A stretch of 64,000 bases of DNA from Micromonospora chokoriensis (GTDB lineage: Bacteria; Actinomycetota; Actinomycetes; Mycobacteriales; Micromonosporaceae), in the NCBI RefSeq assembly GCF_900091505.1, contig NZ_LT607409.1:6014001-6078000 (forward strand), given 5' to 3'. The translations under genes were made by a program, and so were the position numbers. This document shows, piece by piece, positions 20,105-27,737 of the stretch; positions within the stretch are counted from its first letter, which is position 1; each line of letters begins with the position of its first letter. The notes beneath the pieces were generated by a model. The model was not told the origin of the DNA. It made no database searches and saw nothing but the letters and a program-made list of their open reading frames with translations.

Positions 20105-20902
20105 ATGCTCATCCTGCTGCCGCCCTCCGAGGGGAAGGCCGACGCCGGCACCGGACGACGCTGGTCCCCGGACCGGATGTCGCTGCCCGAGCTGAACCCC
20201 GCCCGGGAGCGGGTGCTGGACGCGCTGGTGACGCTCTGCGCCGGGCCGGACGCGGACACCGCGCGGGCGGCGCTCGGGCTCAGCGAGGGTCAGCTCGGCG
20301 AGCTGCGCCGCAACGCCCGACTGCGGGAGGCCGCCACCGCGCCTGCCGAGCGGCTCTACACCGGGGTGCTCTACGAGGCGTTGGACCTGGCCTCACTGCC
20401 CGCCACGGCGCAGCGGGCGGCCCGCCGGTCGATCATGATCAGCTCCGGGTTGTGGGGCGTGGTCCGGCTGGCCGACCGGATCCCTCCGTACCGCTGCCCG
20501 ATCGGCGCCCCCCTGCCGGACGTGGGGGCGTTGTCGGCGTACTGGCGCACCGAGCTGGCGCCGGTGTTGGACGCCGCCGCCGGCAACGGCCCGGTGCTGG
20601 ATCTGCGCTCCGGCGCGTACGCGGCCACCTGGACGCCGCGCGGGAAGCTGGCCGAGCGGACCGTCACCGTCCGGGTGCTGCACGAGCGGGAGGTCGACGG
20701 CGTGCCGGTCCGCTCGGTGGTCAGCCACTTCAACAAGGCGACCAAGGGGCGTCTGGTGCGTGACCTCCTCGTCGCCGGCGCTCGGCCGCGCACCGCCACC
20801 GATCTGGTCGCCGCGTTGCGGGACCTGAAACACACGGTCGTGGAGCAGACCCCCGCGCCCGGGCGGGCACGGCAGGTGGATCTGGTGGTCACCGACCTCT
20901 GA
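20105..20902 (+). CDS. yaaA: Peroxide stress protein YaaA family
   Basis: 265 aa with the family signature LILLPPSEGKA at the N-terminus, then SSGLWGVVR, PIGAPLPDVG and VSHFNKATKGRLVRDL. The E. coli member binds DNA and lowers intracellular free iron during peroxide stress. ATG 20105 follows a GAGGAG sequence. It lies 53 bp after the GT-C gene on the same strand and may be cotranscribed, with no obvious functional link. Confidence 0.92.
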   Translation: MLILLPPSEGKADAGTGRRWSPDRMSLPELNPARERVLDALVTLCAGPDADTARAALGLSEGQLGELRRNARLREAATAPAERLYTGVLYEALDLASLPATAQRAARRSIMISSGLWGVVRLADRIPPYRCPIGAPLPDVGALSAYWRTELAPVLDAAAGNGPVLDLRSGAYAATWTPRGKLAERTVTVRVLHEREVDGVPVRSVVSHFNKATKGRLVRDLLVAGARPRTATDLVAALRDLKHTVVEQTPAPGRARQVDLVVTDL

Positions 20903-21008
20903 CGGGTCGCCAGCCGCAAGATTTGCTCAAGGCTGGGCCGGAGCAGTTCCGTAACGGGGGCGCAGGGGCCACGGTAGGGACACCCAGACTCCGACGAGGG
21001 AGCCTCCG

Positions 21009-21737
21009 TTGACCTCCGAACCCGCAGTGCTCGACCGGCCCCGCCCTCCGGCGGTGCCGTCTCCGATGGACTGGCTGACCCTGGGCGACGCGTTCGAGGC
21101 CGCCTGCCTGCTGCGCTGCACGCCGCCCCCGGCCACCGCCCGGTCGAGCACGGCACTCCCGGCGTACGCGTCGGGGGTGGAGTTCAACCGGGAGGACGCG
21201 GCGCAACGGATGCGGCAACTGCTCGCCCGGTTGGACATCCCGGTCACCCACGAGGTCATCGTCGGAGGTCTGCGCCGCCGCTACGAGCTGCATCGGCTGT
21301 GGGTGCCCCAGGAACACCGGAGTGCGTACACCCGGGTGGTGGACGCGGGTTGGTGGCAGGGGCGCCGTGAGCTGCTCGGCGGGCCGCTGCCCGGGGCCTC
21401 GCCGGCACGCCGGCGGTTGGCGACCCGGCTCTCGGCGGCGGCCTGGCGCTCGGCGCTGCTGGCCGCCGGGCGGCACGTCCGCCGGCACATCCTCGGCGTA
21501 CGGCTCACCGACCGGGAGCTGGCCGCGGTGCTGATCCGGAGCGCGGCGGTCCTGGACGTGCCGGCCCGGCTCCGCCCCGGCACCGGTTGTTTCCTGGTCA
21601 GCGTGGACGACGGCCCGGACCGGGCGCGGATCCTGAGCAGCGCGGCCCTGGAGCCGGCGCGGACAGCGACGGCACCCGTCACGCCCCCGACGAACCGAGC
21701 CGTGGCCGCGGCGACGGCAGGGCGTCCGCCCTACTGA
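21009..21737 (+). CDS. Hypothetical protein, actinobacteria-type, TTG start
   Basis: 242 aa, no signal peptide or membrane helix and no family that I recognise. It is Arg/Ala/Leu-rich with a basic middle segment (SPARRRLATRLSAAAWRSAL) and a low-complexity Ala/Thr/Pro tail. GGAG lies about 7 nt before the TTG at 21009. The compositional pattern and gap support real coding. It is followed at 62 bp by the TAXI lipoprotein gene. Confidence 0.6.
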   Translation: MTSEPAVLDRPRPPAVPSPMDWLTLGDAFEAACLLRCTPPPATARSSTALPAYASGVEFNREDAAQRMRQLLARLDIPVTHEVIVGGLRRRYELHRLWVPQEHRSAYTRVVDAGWWQGRRELLGGPLPGASPARRRLATRLSAAAWRSALLAAGRHVRRHILGVRLTDRELAAVLIRSAAVLDVPARLRPGTGCFLVSVDDGPDRARILSSAALEPARTATAPVTPPTNRAVAAATAGRPPY

Positions 21738-21799
21738 TCCCACCCCGGGCACCGGCGGAGGGCTTGCGCGCACGGGCCCGACGGCGCACAGTGCACCGC

Positions 21800-22759
21800 G
21801 TGAGTCGTACCCTGTCCCGCCGGCCCGGACGGCACCGCGCCTGGTGGGCGGCCCTGATGACGGTGCTGCTGACCGCGGCCCTGACCGCCGGATGCCGGGA
21901 CGCCCCGACCGCGCCGACGACGATCCGGATCGCCACCGGCAGCCCCACCGCCGTCTACTACGCGTTCGGGCAGTCCCTGGCGGCCATCCTCAACCGGGAT
22001 CTGCCCGACGTGCGGGCCAGCGTGGTGATCACGGCCGCGTCGGCGGAGAACGTCCAACTGGTCGGCTCGGGAGCGGCCGAGCTGGGCTTCACCCAGGCCG
22101 ACGTGCTGCCCACCACCACGGCGGAGAACGCGACGGTCGAGGCCATCGCCCGGGTGTACGACGACCAGCTGCACCTGGTCACCACGGGCGGCGGCCCGGT
22201 CCGTACGGTCGCCGACCTGCGCGGCCGTCGCGTCTCCGTCGGCGCACCCGGCTCGGGCACCGAGATCACCGCGACCCGGCTGCTGGAGGTGGCCCGCCTC
22301 GGCGGCGACGAGATCCGTCGGGAACGGCTCGGGCTGGACGACTCGGTGGCGGCGTTACGGTCCGGACGGATCGACGCGTTCTTCTTCTCCGGCGGGTTGC
22401 CGGTGCGGGGCATCGAGGAGTTGGCCTGGCGCAGCGCCACCCGGATCGTGGACCTCAGCGAGTGGACCGAGCCGCTGCGCGACCGCTACGGCCAGGTCTA
22501 CGTCTCCCGGGACATCCCCCGCTCGGTGTACGGGGTGGACGCGGTGACCACCGTCGCCGACCCGAACTACCTGATCGTCCGGGCCAACCTGCCGCAGCAG
22601 TTGGTCCGGGAGGTGACCAGGTTGTTGATGGAACGCCGTGCCGAACTGGCCGCCGCGCATCCGGCGGCGGGACGGATGAGCCCCCGCTCGGCGATCGTCA
22701 CCGCGCCGCTGTCGCTGCACCCCGGGGCCGCCGACTGGTACCGGGCGGCCAAGCCCTGA
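21800..22759 (+). CDS. TAXI-family solute-binding lipoprotein (TRAP-type)
   Basis: 319 aa. A basic N-terminus and hydrophobic helix end in the lipobox LTAGC, so it is probably lipid-anchored outside the membrane. The mature part has the TAXI pattern IRIATGSPTAVYYAFGQSLA, GFTQADVLP, VSVGAPGSGTEITA and DAFFFSGGLPV. Such proteins normally deliver substrates to DctM-type TRAP permeases, but no permease gene is nearby. Its convergent neighbours are a histidine kinase and response regulator, so it may act as a ligand sensor. GTG 21791 is an alternative start. Confidence 0.85.
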   Translation: MSRTLSRRPGRHRAWWAALMTVLLTAALTAGCRDAPTAPTTIRIATGSPTAVYYAFGQSLAAILNRDLPDVRASVVITAASAENVQLVGSGAAELGFTQADVLPTTTAENATVEAIARVYDDQLHLVTTGGGPVRTVADLRGRRVSVGAPGSGTEITATRLLEVARLGGDEIRRERLGLDDSVAALRSGRIDAFFFSGGLPVRGIEELAWRSATRIVDLSEWTEPLRDRYGQVYVSRDIPRSVYGVDAVTTVADPNYLIVRANLPQQLVREVTRLLMERRAELAAAHPAAGRMSPRSAIVTAPLSLHPGAADWYRAAKP

Positions 22760-22769
22760 CGACAGGCCC

Positions 22770-24206
22770 TCAGCGCGCCGGGGCGGGCCGCAGGTCGGCG
22801 GCCGGTTCCTCGTCCACCGGCTCCGCCGCCGGGTCGGGTTCCGCCGCCGGGAACCACAGGGCGGCGACCAGCCCGCGCGACTCCCCCGGGCGCATGGTGA
22901 GCCGTCCGTCGGAGGCGTCCACCAGCACGGCGGCGATGGTGAGGCCCAGCCCCGCGCCGTCCACGTTCTGCGCGTCCGGCGCTCGCCAGAACCGCTCGGT
23001 CGCCTGCCGGAGCTGACTCTCGGTCATGCCCGGGCCGGAGTCCCGCACCTCCAGGGACACCCCGTCGTCGCGGCGGTCCACGGTCACCGTGACCGCTCCG
23101 CCCGCCCCGCTGAACTTCACCGCGTTGTCGATCAACGCGTCCAGCGCCTGGTCGACGGCGGTCGGCACGGTCCGGGCGTACACCGGGGCGTCGCTCGTGG
23201 CCAACCGCAGGGCGACCGAACGGTGCCGGGCCAGCGGCGCCCACGCGGACACCCGGGACGCGGCCACCGCGGCGGCGTCCACCGTGACCCGCTCGTTCTC
23301 CTCCCGTTCGGCCCGGGCGAGGGTGAGCAACGCGTCGAGCACCAACGCCAGCCGGTCGGTCTCCTCCAGGGCCAGCTGGTGCTCGGACCGGCCGTCCGGG
23401 TCGGTGAGGCTGGGGCCCAGCTCCTCCACCCGCAGCCGCAGCGCGGTGAGCGGGTTGCGTAGCTGGTGGCTGGCGTGCGCGACGAAGGCGCGCTGACGGT
23501 CCATCACGTCGGACACCACGTCGGCCATGTGGTTGAAACTGGTGGCGAGGCGGCGTAGCTCCGGAGGGCCCAGGCGGTGCTGCACCCGGGCGCCACGGTC
23601 GCCCTCGGCGATCTCGTGGGTGACGGCGTCCAGTTCGGTGACCGGGCGCAGCACCCAACCGGCCAGCCCGAACGCGGTGAGCACGCAGGCCAGCACGGCG
23701 AGCAGACCGGCCAGGGCGAGCAGCAGCCACCACGCGGCGACAGCTCGCCGGATCGGGCCGGACGGCGACGCGATCACCACCGCGCCGAGCACCTCACCGC
23801 CGTCGTTGATCGGCGCGGCCACCACCACCGGGGCGGTCGTCCAGGGCCAGATCGACTCGGGGGCACTGGTCTGCTGCCCGGACAGCGCGATGTCCAGGAC
23901 CATCGCCGTCCCCGGGCTGGGCTGCCACCTCGGCGACGAGACGGGGGTGCTCCGGTCCCGGTCGACGACCGCCACGCCGATCGCGTACAGGTTGTCGTAG
24001 CTGTTCAGCTCCGACTCGATCGGGCCCGGTCCGCCGTCGCGCAACGCCGGGCCGGCCAGCGAGGCGAACCGGGTGGCGTCGGCGAGCCGGTCGGCACGCA
24101 CCCGTTCGGTCTCCCGGCTGGCCATCGTGGCGGCCAGCGGTGTCTCCAGGGCGATGAGGACGAGGACCATCAGCAGCAGGTAGCTGATCACCAGTCGGCG
24201 GCGCAC
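22770..24206 (-). CDS. Two-component sensor histidine kinase
   Basis: 478 aa. Transmembrane helix at about 8-28, an extracytoplasmic sensor domain (about 30-150), a second helix at 157-185, then HAMP and HisKA with phospho-acceptor H247 in HASHQLRNPLTALR. The ATPase has the N box (DNAVKFSG) and G boxes (DSGPGM, GAGLGL). It follows the response regulator gene at 9 nt spacing and ends 10 bp from the convergent TAXI lipoprotein gene. The periplasmic-facing domain makes a ligand-bound TAXI protein a plausible stimulus. Confidence 0.9.
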   Translation of the reverse strand: MRRRLVISYLLLMVLVLIALETPLAATMASRETERVRADRLADATRFASLAGPALRDGGPGPIESELNSYDNLYAIGVAVVDRDRSTPVSSPRWQPSPGTAMVLDIALSGQQTSAPESIWPWTTAPVVVAAPINDGGEVLGAVVIASPSGPIRRAVAAWWLLLALAGLLAVLACVLTAFGLAGWVLRPVTELDAVTHEIAEGDRGARVQHRLGPPELRRLATSFNHMADVVSDVMDRQRAFVAHASHQLRNPLTALRLRVEELGPSLTDPDGRSEHQLALEETDRLALVLDALLTLARAEREENERVTVDAAAVAASRVSAWAPLARHRSVALRLATSDAPVYARTVPTAVDQALDALIDNAVKFSGAGGAVTVTVDRRDDGVSLEVRDSGPGMTESQLRQATERFWRAPDAQNVDGAGLGLTIAAVLVDASDGRLTMRPGESRGLVAALWFPAAEPDPAAEPVDEEPAADLRPAPAR

Positions 24207-24215
24207 GTCAGCCCC

Positions 24216-24872
24216 TCACGCGTCACGCAGCCGGTAGCCGACGCCGCGGACGGTCTCCACCAGGCGGGCGTCACCGAGCTTGCCGCGCAGCGACCCGACG
24301 TGCACCTCGACCGTGTGCCGATCGGCCCAGGTGGTGCCCCACGCGTCGAGCAGGATGCGATCGCGCGGCACCGCCACCCCGGGCTGGCGGGCCAGCGAGA
24401 GCAGGACGTCGAACTCCTTGCGGGTCAGGGTGACGGCGCGGCCGTCCACGGTCACCGTCCGGGCGGCCACGTCGATGCGTACCGACCCGGCCTCGATGAG
24501 GTGTCGCTCCGGCGCGGCGTTGGCCGCCCGGCGCAGCACCGCCTCGATCCGGGCCTGCAACTCCACCATCGAGAACGGCTTGACGACGTAGTCGTCCGCG
24601 CCGAGGCGCAGACCGAGCACCCGGTCCCGCTCCTCACCCCGCGCGGTCACCGCGATGATGCCGAGCTGGCTGCTGCGGCGGCGCAGCTCCCGGCACAGGT
24701 CCGTGCCGTCGCCGTCGGGCAGGGTCAGGTCGAGCAGCACCAGGTCACACGGGGCTGCGGAGAGCGCGGCCGCGACGGTTGCCGCGTGCTCCACCTCGTA
24801 CCCACGGCGGGTCAGGGCGGAGGAGAGCGCACCGGCGACCCGGCGGTCGTCCTCCACCAGCAGGATCCGCAC
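24216..24872 (-). CDS. OmpR/PhoB-family response regulator
   Basis: 218 aa. Receiver domain with phospho-acceptor D48 (LVLLDLTLPDGDG), T and K switch residues (VTARG, DDYVVKPF) and a C-terminal winged helix (RKEFDVLLSLARQPG to VETVRGVGYRLR). GTG at 24872 starts at MRILLVEDD; longer in-frame readings upstream are not credible. Forms an operon with the sensor kinase. Confidence 0.92.
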   Translation of the reverse strand: MRILLVEDDRRVAGALSSALTRRGYEVEHAATVAAALSAAPCDLVLLDLTLPDGDGTDLCRELRRRSSQLGIIAVTARGEERDRVLGLRLGADDYVVKPFSMVELQARIEAVLRRAANAAPERHLIEAGSVRIDVAARTVTVDGRAVTLTRKEFDVLLSLARQPGVAVPRDRILLDAWGTTWADRHTVEVHVGSLRGKLGDARLVETVRGVGYRLRDA

Positions 24873-24946
24873 CCGTGCCTCCGTCCGTCGCAACCGTTCT
24901 GCGAATGGTGGCAGAAGGGGGCGCGGAGCGGGAGGCCGCCTACCCG

Positions 24947-25258
24947 TTACAGGCCGAAGACGTCGTCGGCGGTGGCGTCCCGGACGCCGTCGGTGAAGCC
25001 CCGGAAGCCCGGGTCCTCGTGGCTGGCCGGCACGCTCGTCACGGTGACGCCGCCGGCCTGGGTGACCGCGTCGACCAGGGGCGGATAGTCGATCTCGGCG
25101 TCCTCGAAGGCGTCGTCGTCCGCCTCGGCCAGGTTGATCACGTGCTGGACGTCGTCGGACGGGGTGTCCGGGTCCTCGGCCCACTCGCCGCCGGCCCGGT
25201 AGCACTCGTCGTACAGCGCGCGCTGGCTGTCGGTCCAGTCGTCGTCGTAGCTCTGCAT
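24947..25258 (-). CDS. Hypothetical acidic protein
   Basis: 103 aa, strongly acidic (QSYDDDWTDSQRALYDECY and later EADDDAFEDAEIDYPP), without signal or membrane segments. No family recognised. ATG 25258 (MQSYDDD) is preferred over an upstream in-frame start. It lies just before the response regulator on the same strand. Confidence 0.6.
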   Translation of the reverse strand: MQSYDDDWTDSQRALYDECYRAGGEWAEDPDTPSDDVQHVINLAEADDDAFEDAEIDYPPLVDAVTQAGGVTVTSVPASHEDPGFRGFTDGVRDATADDVFGL

Positions 25259-25359
25259 CGCCCATCCCCTCCGCGGCCTTGACCTGAGCATGCCCGGCCG
25301 GGGGTGACGAGCGCGGCGGTACCGGGGAAAACCGGCTCGGCGAGCCCACGGCAGCGCCG

Positions 25360-25365
25360 TAGGCT
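25360..25365 (+). promoter_or_regulatory. Candidate -10 box of leaderless DUF952 gene
   Basis: TAGGCT ends 6 nt before GTG 25372, with no separate ribosome-binding site, as at the other leaderless-type starts in this window. Confidence 0.45.
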
Positions 25366-25371
25366 ACCGAG

Positions 25372-25710
25372 GTGATCTACAAACTGCTGCCCAGCACGGA
25401 GTGGGACGACGCCCTCGCCACCGGCGCCTTCACCGGCTCCGCCCTGGACCGGCAGGACGGCTTCATCCACCTCTCCGGCGGCGACCAGGTCGTGGAGACG
25501 GCGCGGCGACACTTCGCCGGCGTGACCGGGCTGACGCTGCTGAGCGTGGCGGAGGACCGGCTGGGCGACGCGTTGCGGTGGGAGCCGTCGCGCGGGGGGC
25601 AGCTCTTCCCGCACGTGTACGGTCCGCTGCCGGTCGCCGCGGTGGTGGCGGCGCAGGCGTTGCCCGCGGACACCCCGGTTCCCGAGGCGGTCGCCGCCCT
25701 CCTGGGCTGA
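25372..25710 (+). CDS. DUF952-family protein
   Basis: 112 aa. IYKLLPSTEWDDA, DRQDGFIHLSGGDQV and WEPSRGGQLFPHVYGPLP match the DUF952 family, a small fold of unknown function related to ADP-ribosyl-binding or transferase-like proteins. No neighbours suggest a pathway. Start GTG follows a TAGGCT box by 6 nt. Confidence 0.85.
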   Translation: MIYKLLPSTEWDDALATGAFTGSALDRQDGFIHLSGGDQVVETARRHFAGVTGLTLLSVAEDRLGDALRWEPSRGGQLFPHVYGPLPVAAVVAAQALPADTPVPEAVAALLG

Positions 25711-25769
25711 CACGGTCGCGCCCGACCCGACAGGTGTCGGGCCGGGCGCGCAACGCCATCCGTGCGAAG

Positions 25770-27581
25770 TCAGCGGCAGAGCCGGTCGATCTCCTCCTGG
25801 AACCGGTCCATCGGGTTCGCCTCGGCGGGGCCGAGCAGGTAGGTCTTCAGCTCCCGGCGGGCCTCGGTCATCGGGTCGTCGCCGGCCCGGGTCACCGACA
25901 CGATCTTCTCCAGCTCGCCGCAGTCCTTCGAGAGCAGGTACGCGGCCCGGGCCGTCGGGTAGTCCCGGCGGAAATCGTCCTCGGACAGACCGGCCGGGTT
26001 GGCCACCACGTACGGGCGCTGACTCTGCACGAAGTCGGAGACCACGCTGGACACGTCGCTGATCAGCAGGTCCGTCTGGTTGAAGCAGTCGAACAACGCC
26101 GGCGTACGACCGGTGACCACCAGGTGCGCGGTGCCGTCCAGGGAGGACGCGTCCGCGTCGCCGCCGGCGGCGCGGATGGCCGCGACGATCCGCTCGTGTG
26201 CGGCCCTGGCCTTGGTGGACCGCGACCCGGTGAGCGGGTGCGGCTTGTAGACCAGTCGCAGCCGAGAGTTCGTGGCCAGCAGCCCCTTGACGATCCGCTC
26301 ACCCATCAGCACCAACGAGGTGTGGTATGGGTCGTCGTCGAGCCAACCCTCCCAGGTGGGGGCGTAGAGCACGGTGAACGGCCGGTCCACCGACTCGGCG
26401 CCGAAGGTGTGCACCCCGGCGAGCTGCGGCCGACCGATCTCGACGATGTCCGAGTCGAGCACCCCCACGCCGGCGCGGGCGTACCGCTCCCGACCGGCCA
26501 GCCCGGCGACCCAGACCTCGTCGTACACCTTGCTGTAGGGGTTGACGCTGGCCTGCTTGTCGCTGTCACCGTGCCCGACGAAGACGTGCTTCGTGGCGGG
26601 CTCGCGAAGCATGTGGATGTTCGCGCCGACGTTCGCGGCGTACAGCGCCGCGCGGATGCCGCCCAGGTCGAGGTTCATGAAGTCGACACCCGCCGGTACG
26701 CAGATGACCGGCAGCCGGGTGTCGGCCAGTTCCAGGAACGCCTCGCGGCTGCGCATCAGGACCACCGCGCGCTGGTGGAGCGCCTCTGCCGGGGCGAGCC
26801 ACATGTTGGCCTGGTAGACGTCCTTGGCCGGGCCCGCGAAGTAGAGCGCCACCTCGGGTCGGTAGGTGTCCATCCACCGCTGGACGGCGGGCAGCAGCGG
26901 CGCCTGCGGCGCGCCCCTGCCCCGCAGCCAGGTCAGCGCCAGAACGGCGGCCACCACACCGGTGGCGACGACCGCCACAGTGCCGGCGGCGAGGAACGGC
27001 GTCGCGTCGTGCTGCACGGCGGCGGCCACGGCGGCCGGCACCAGCAGCAGGTTGAGCAGCGGCATCCGGTCACCGGTGACCGCCGTCACCCAGGCCGGCG
27101 GCCGGGGGGCGGCGCGCAGCGGACCCAGCTCGATGTTGCGCACCAGGGCGGACGTCGGGTTACGACGCTCGACCATGATGGAGAGCGCCCCGGCGAAGAC
27201 GGACGCGACCCACACCACGGCCGGCAGCACCAGCAGCAGGCTCAGCTCGCCGCCACTGAGCCGCACCTCCGCGACGACCAGCAGCACCGCCGCGAGGTCC
27301 CGGGTCAGTTGCCGGTACGACCAGTGCAGACCCGCCTTCTCCAACAGCACGTGCGATGCCGGAGACCAGCGGGCGAGGAAGAAGTCGCCGAACACGGCGG
27401 CCAGCCCGGCGACCACGAACAGCGCCACCCAGCCCAGTGCGCCGGCGACGAGCATGACCAGGTAGGCCAGCACCAGCAGCGCCGCGCCGGCGGCCACTCC
27501 GATCCGACCTGACAACGTGCCGAACAAGCGAGTTCGCTCCCTACGATCTTCGTATCGGGCTGGGCTCGGGTCTTCGCGCAC
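25770..27581 (-). CDS. CDP-polyol glycerophosphotransferase-like protein with N-terminal membrane domain
   Basis: 603 aa. About 230 N-terminal residues form several transmembrane helices; the rest is a Glyphos_transf (TagF/TarL-like) GT-B domain with VFVGHGDSDKQASVNPYS, VEIGRPQL, VLYAPTWEGW and LLISDVSSVVSDF. The GHGDSDK motif is the glycerol-phosphate/ribitol-phosphate transferase hallmark. It would build or prime a teichoic-type polymer at the membrane. Start GTG 27581 is used; TTG 27527 has a better-placed AGGGAG. It has a paralogue of similar layout at 34211-35881. Confidence 0.8.
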   Translation of the reverse strand: MREDPSPARYEDRRERTRLFGTLSGRIGVAAGAALLVLAYLVMLVAGALGWVALFVVAGLAAVFGDFFLARWSPASHVLLEKAGLHWSYRQLTRDLAAVLLVVAEVRLSGGELSLLLVLPAVVWVASVFAGALSIMVERRNPTSALVRNIELGPLRAAPRPPAWVTAVTGDRMPLLNLLLVPAAVAAAVQHDATPFLAAGTVAVVATGVVAAVLALTWLRGRGAPQAPLLPAVQRWMDTYRPEVALYFAGPAKDVYQANMWLAPAEALHQRAVVLMRSREAFLELADTRLPVICVPAGVDFMNLDLGGIRAALYAANVGANIHMLREPATKHVFVGHGDSDKQASVNPYSKVYDEVWVAGLAGRERYARAGVGVLDSDIVEIGRPQLAGVHTFGAESVDRPFTVLYAPTWEGWLDDDPYHTSLVLMGERIVKGLLATNSRLRLVYKPHPLTGSRSTKARAAHERIVAAIRAAGGDADASSLDGTAHLVVTGRTPALFDCFNQTDLLISDVSSVVSDFVQSQRPYVVANPAGLSEDDFRRDYPTARAAYLLSKDCGELEKIVSVTRAGDDPMTEARRELKTYLLGPAEANPMDRFQEEIDRLCR

Positions 27582-27654
27582 ACCAGGAGCCGCGACTGAA
27601 GCGCCTGGCGGGCGCTCGTCACGTCACGCCAGCACGAGGCTGACGGACGTGACT

Positions 27655-27677
27655 GCGACCTTAACGCGAAAGGTCGC
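27655..27677. terminator. 8-bp hairpin after the GT-C-like gene
   Basis: Arms 27655-27662 and 27670-27677 (GCGACCTT / AAGGTCGC) flank a 7-nt loop, 61 nt past the stop codon of the minus-strand gene at 27738-29864. No U-tract; a weak terminator candidate. Confidence 0.35.
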
Positions 27678-27737
27678 GGTGGCACCAAGCGGGTATGCGA
27701 GCGGCATTCCGGTCAAAACGGTGCACCGGTACCGTCC

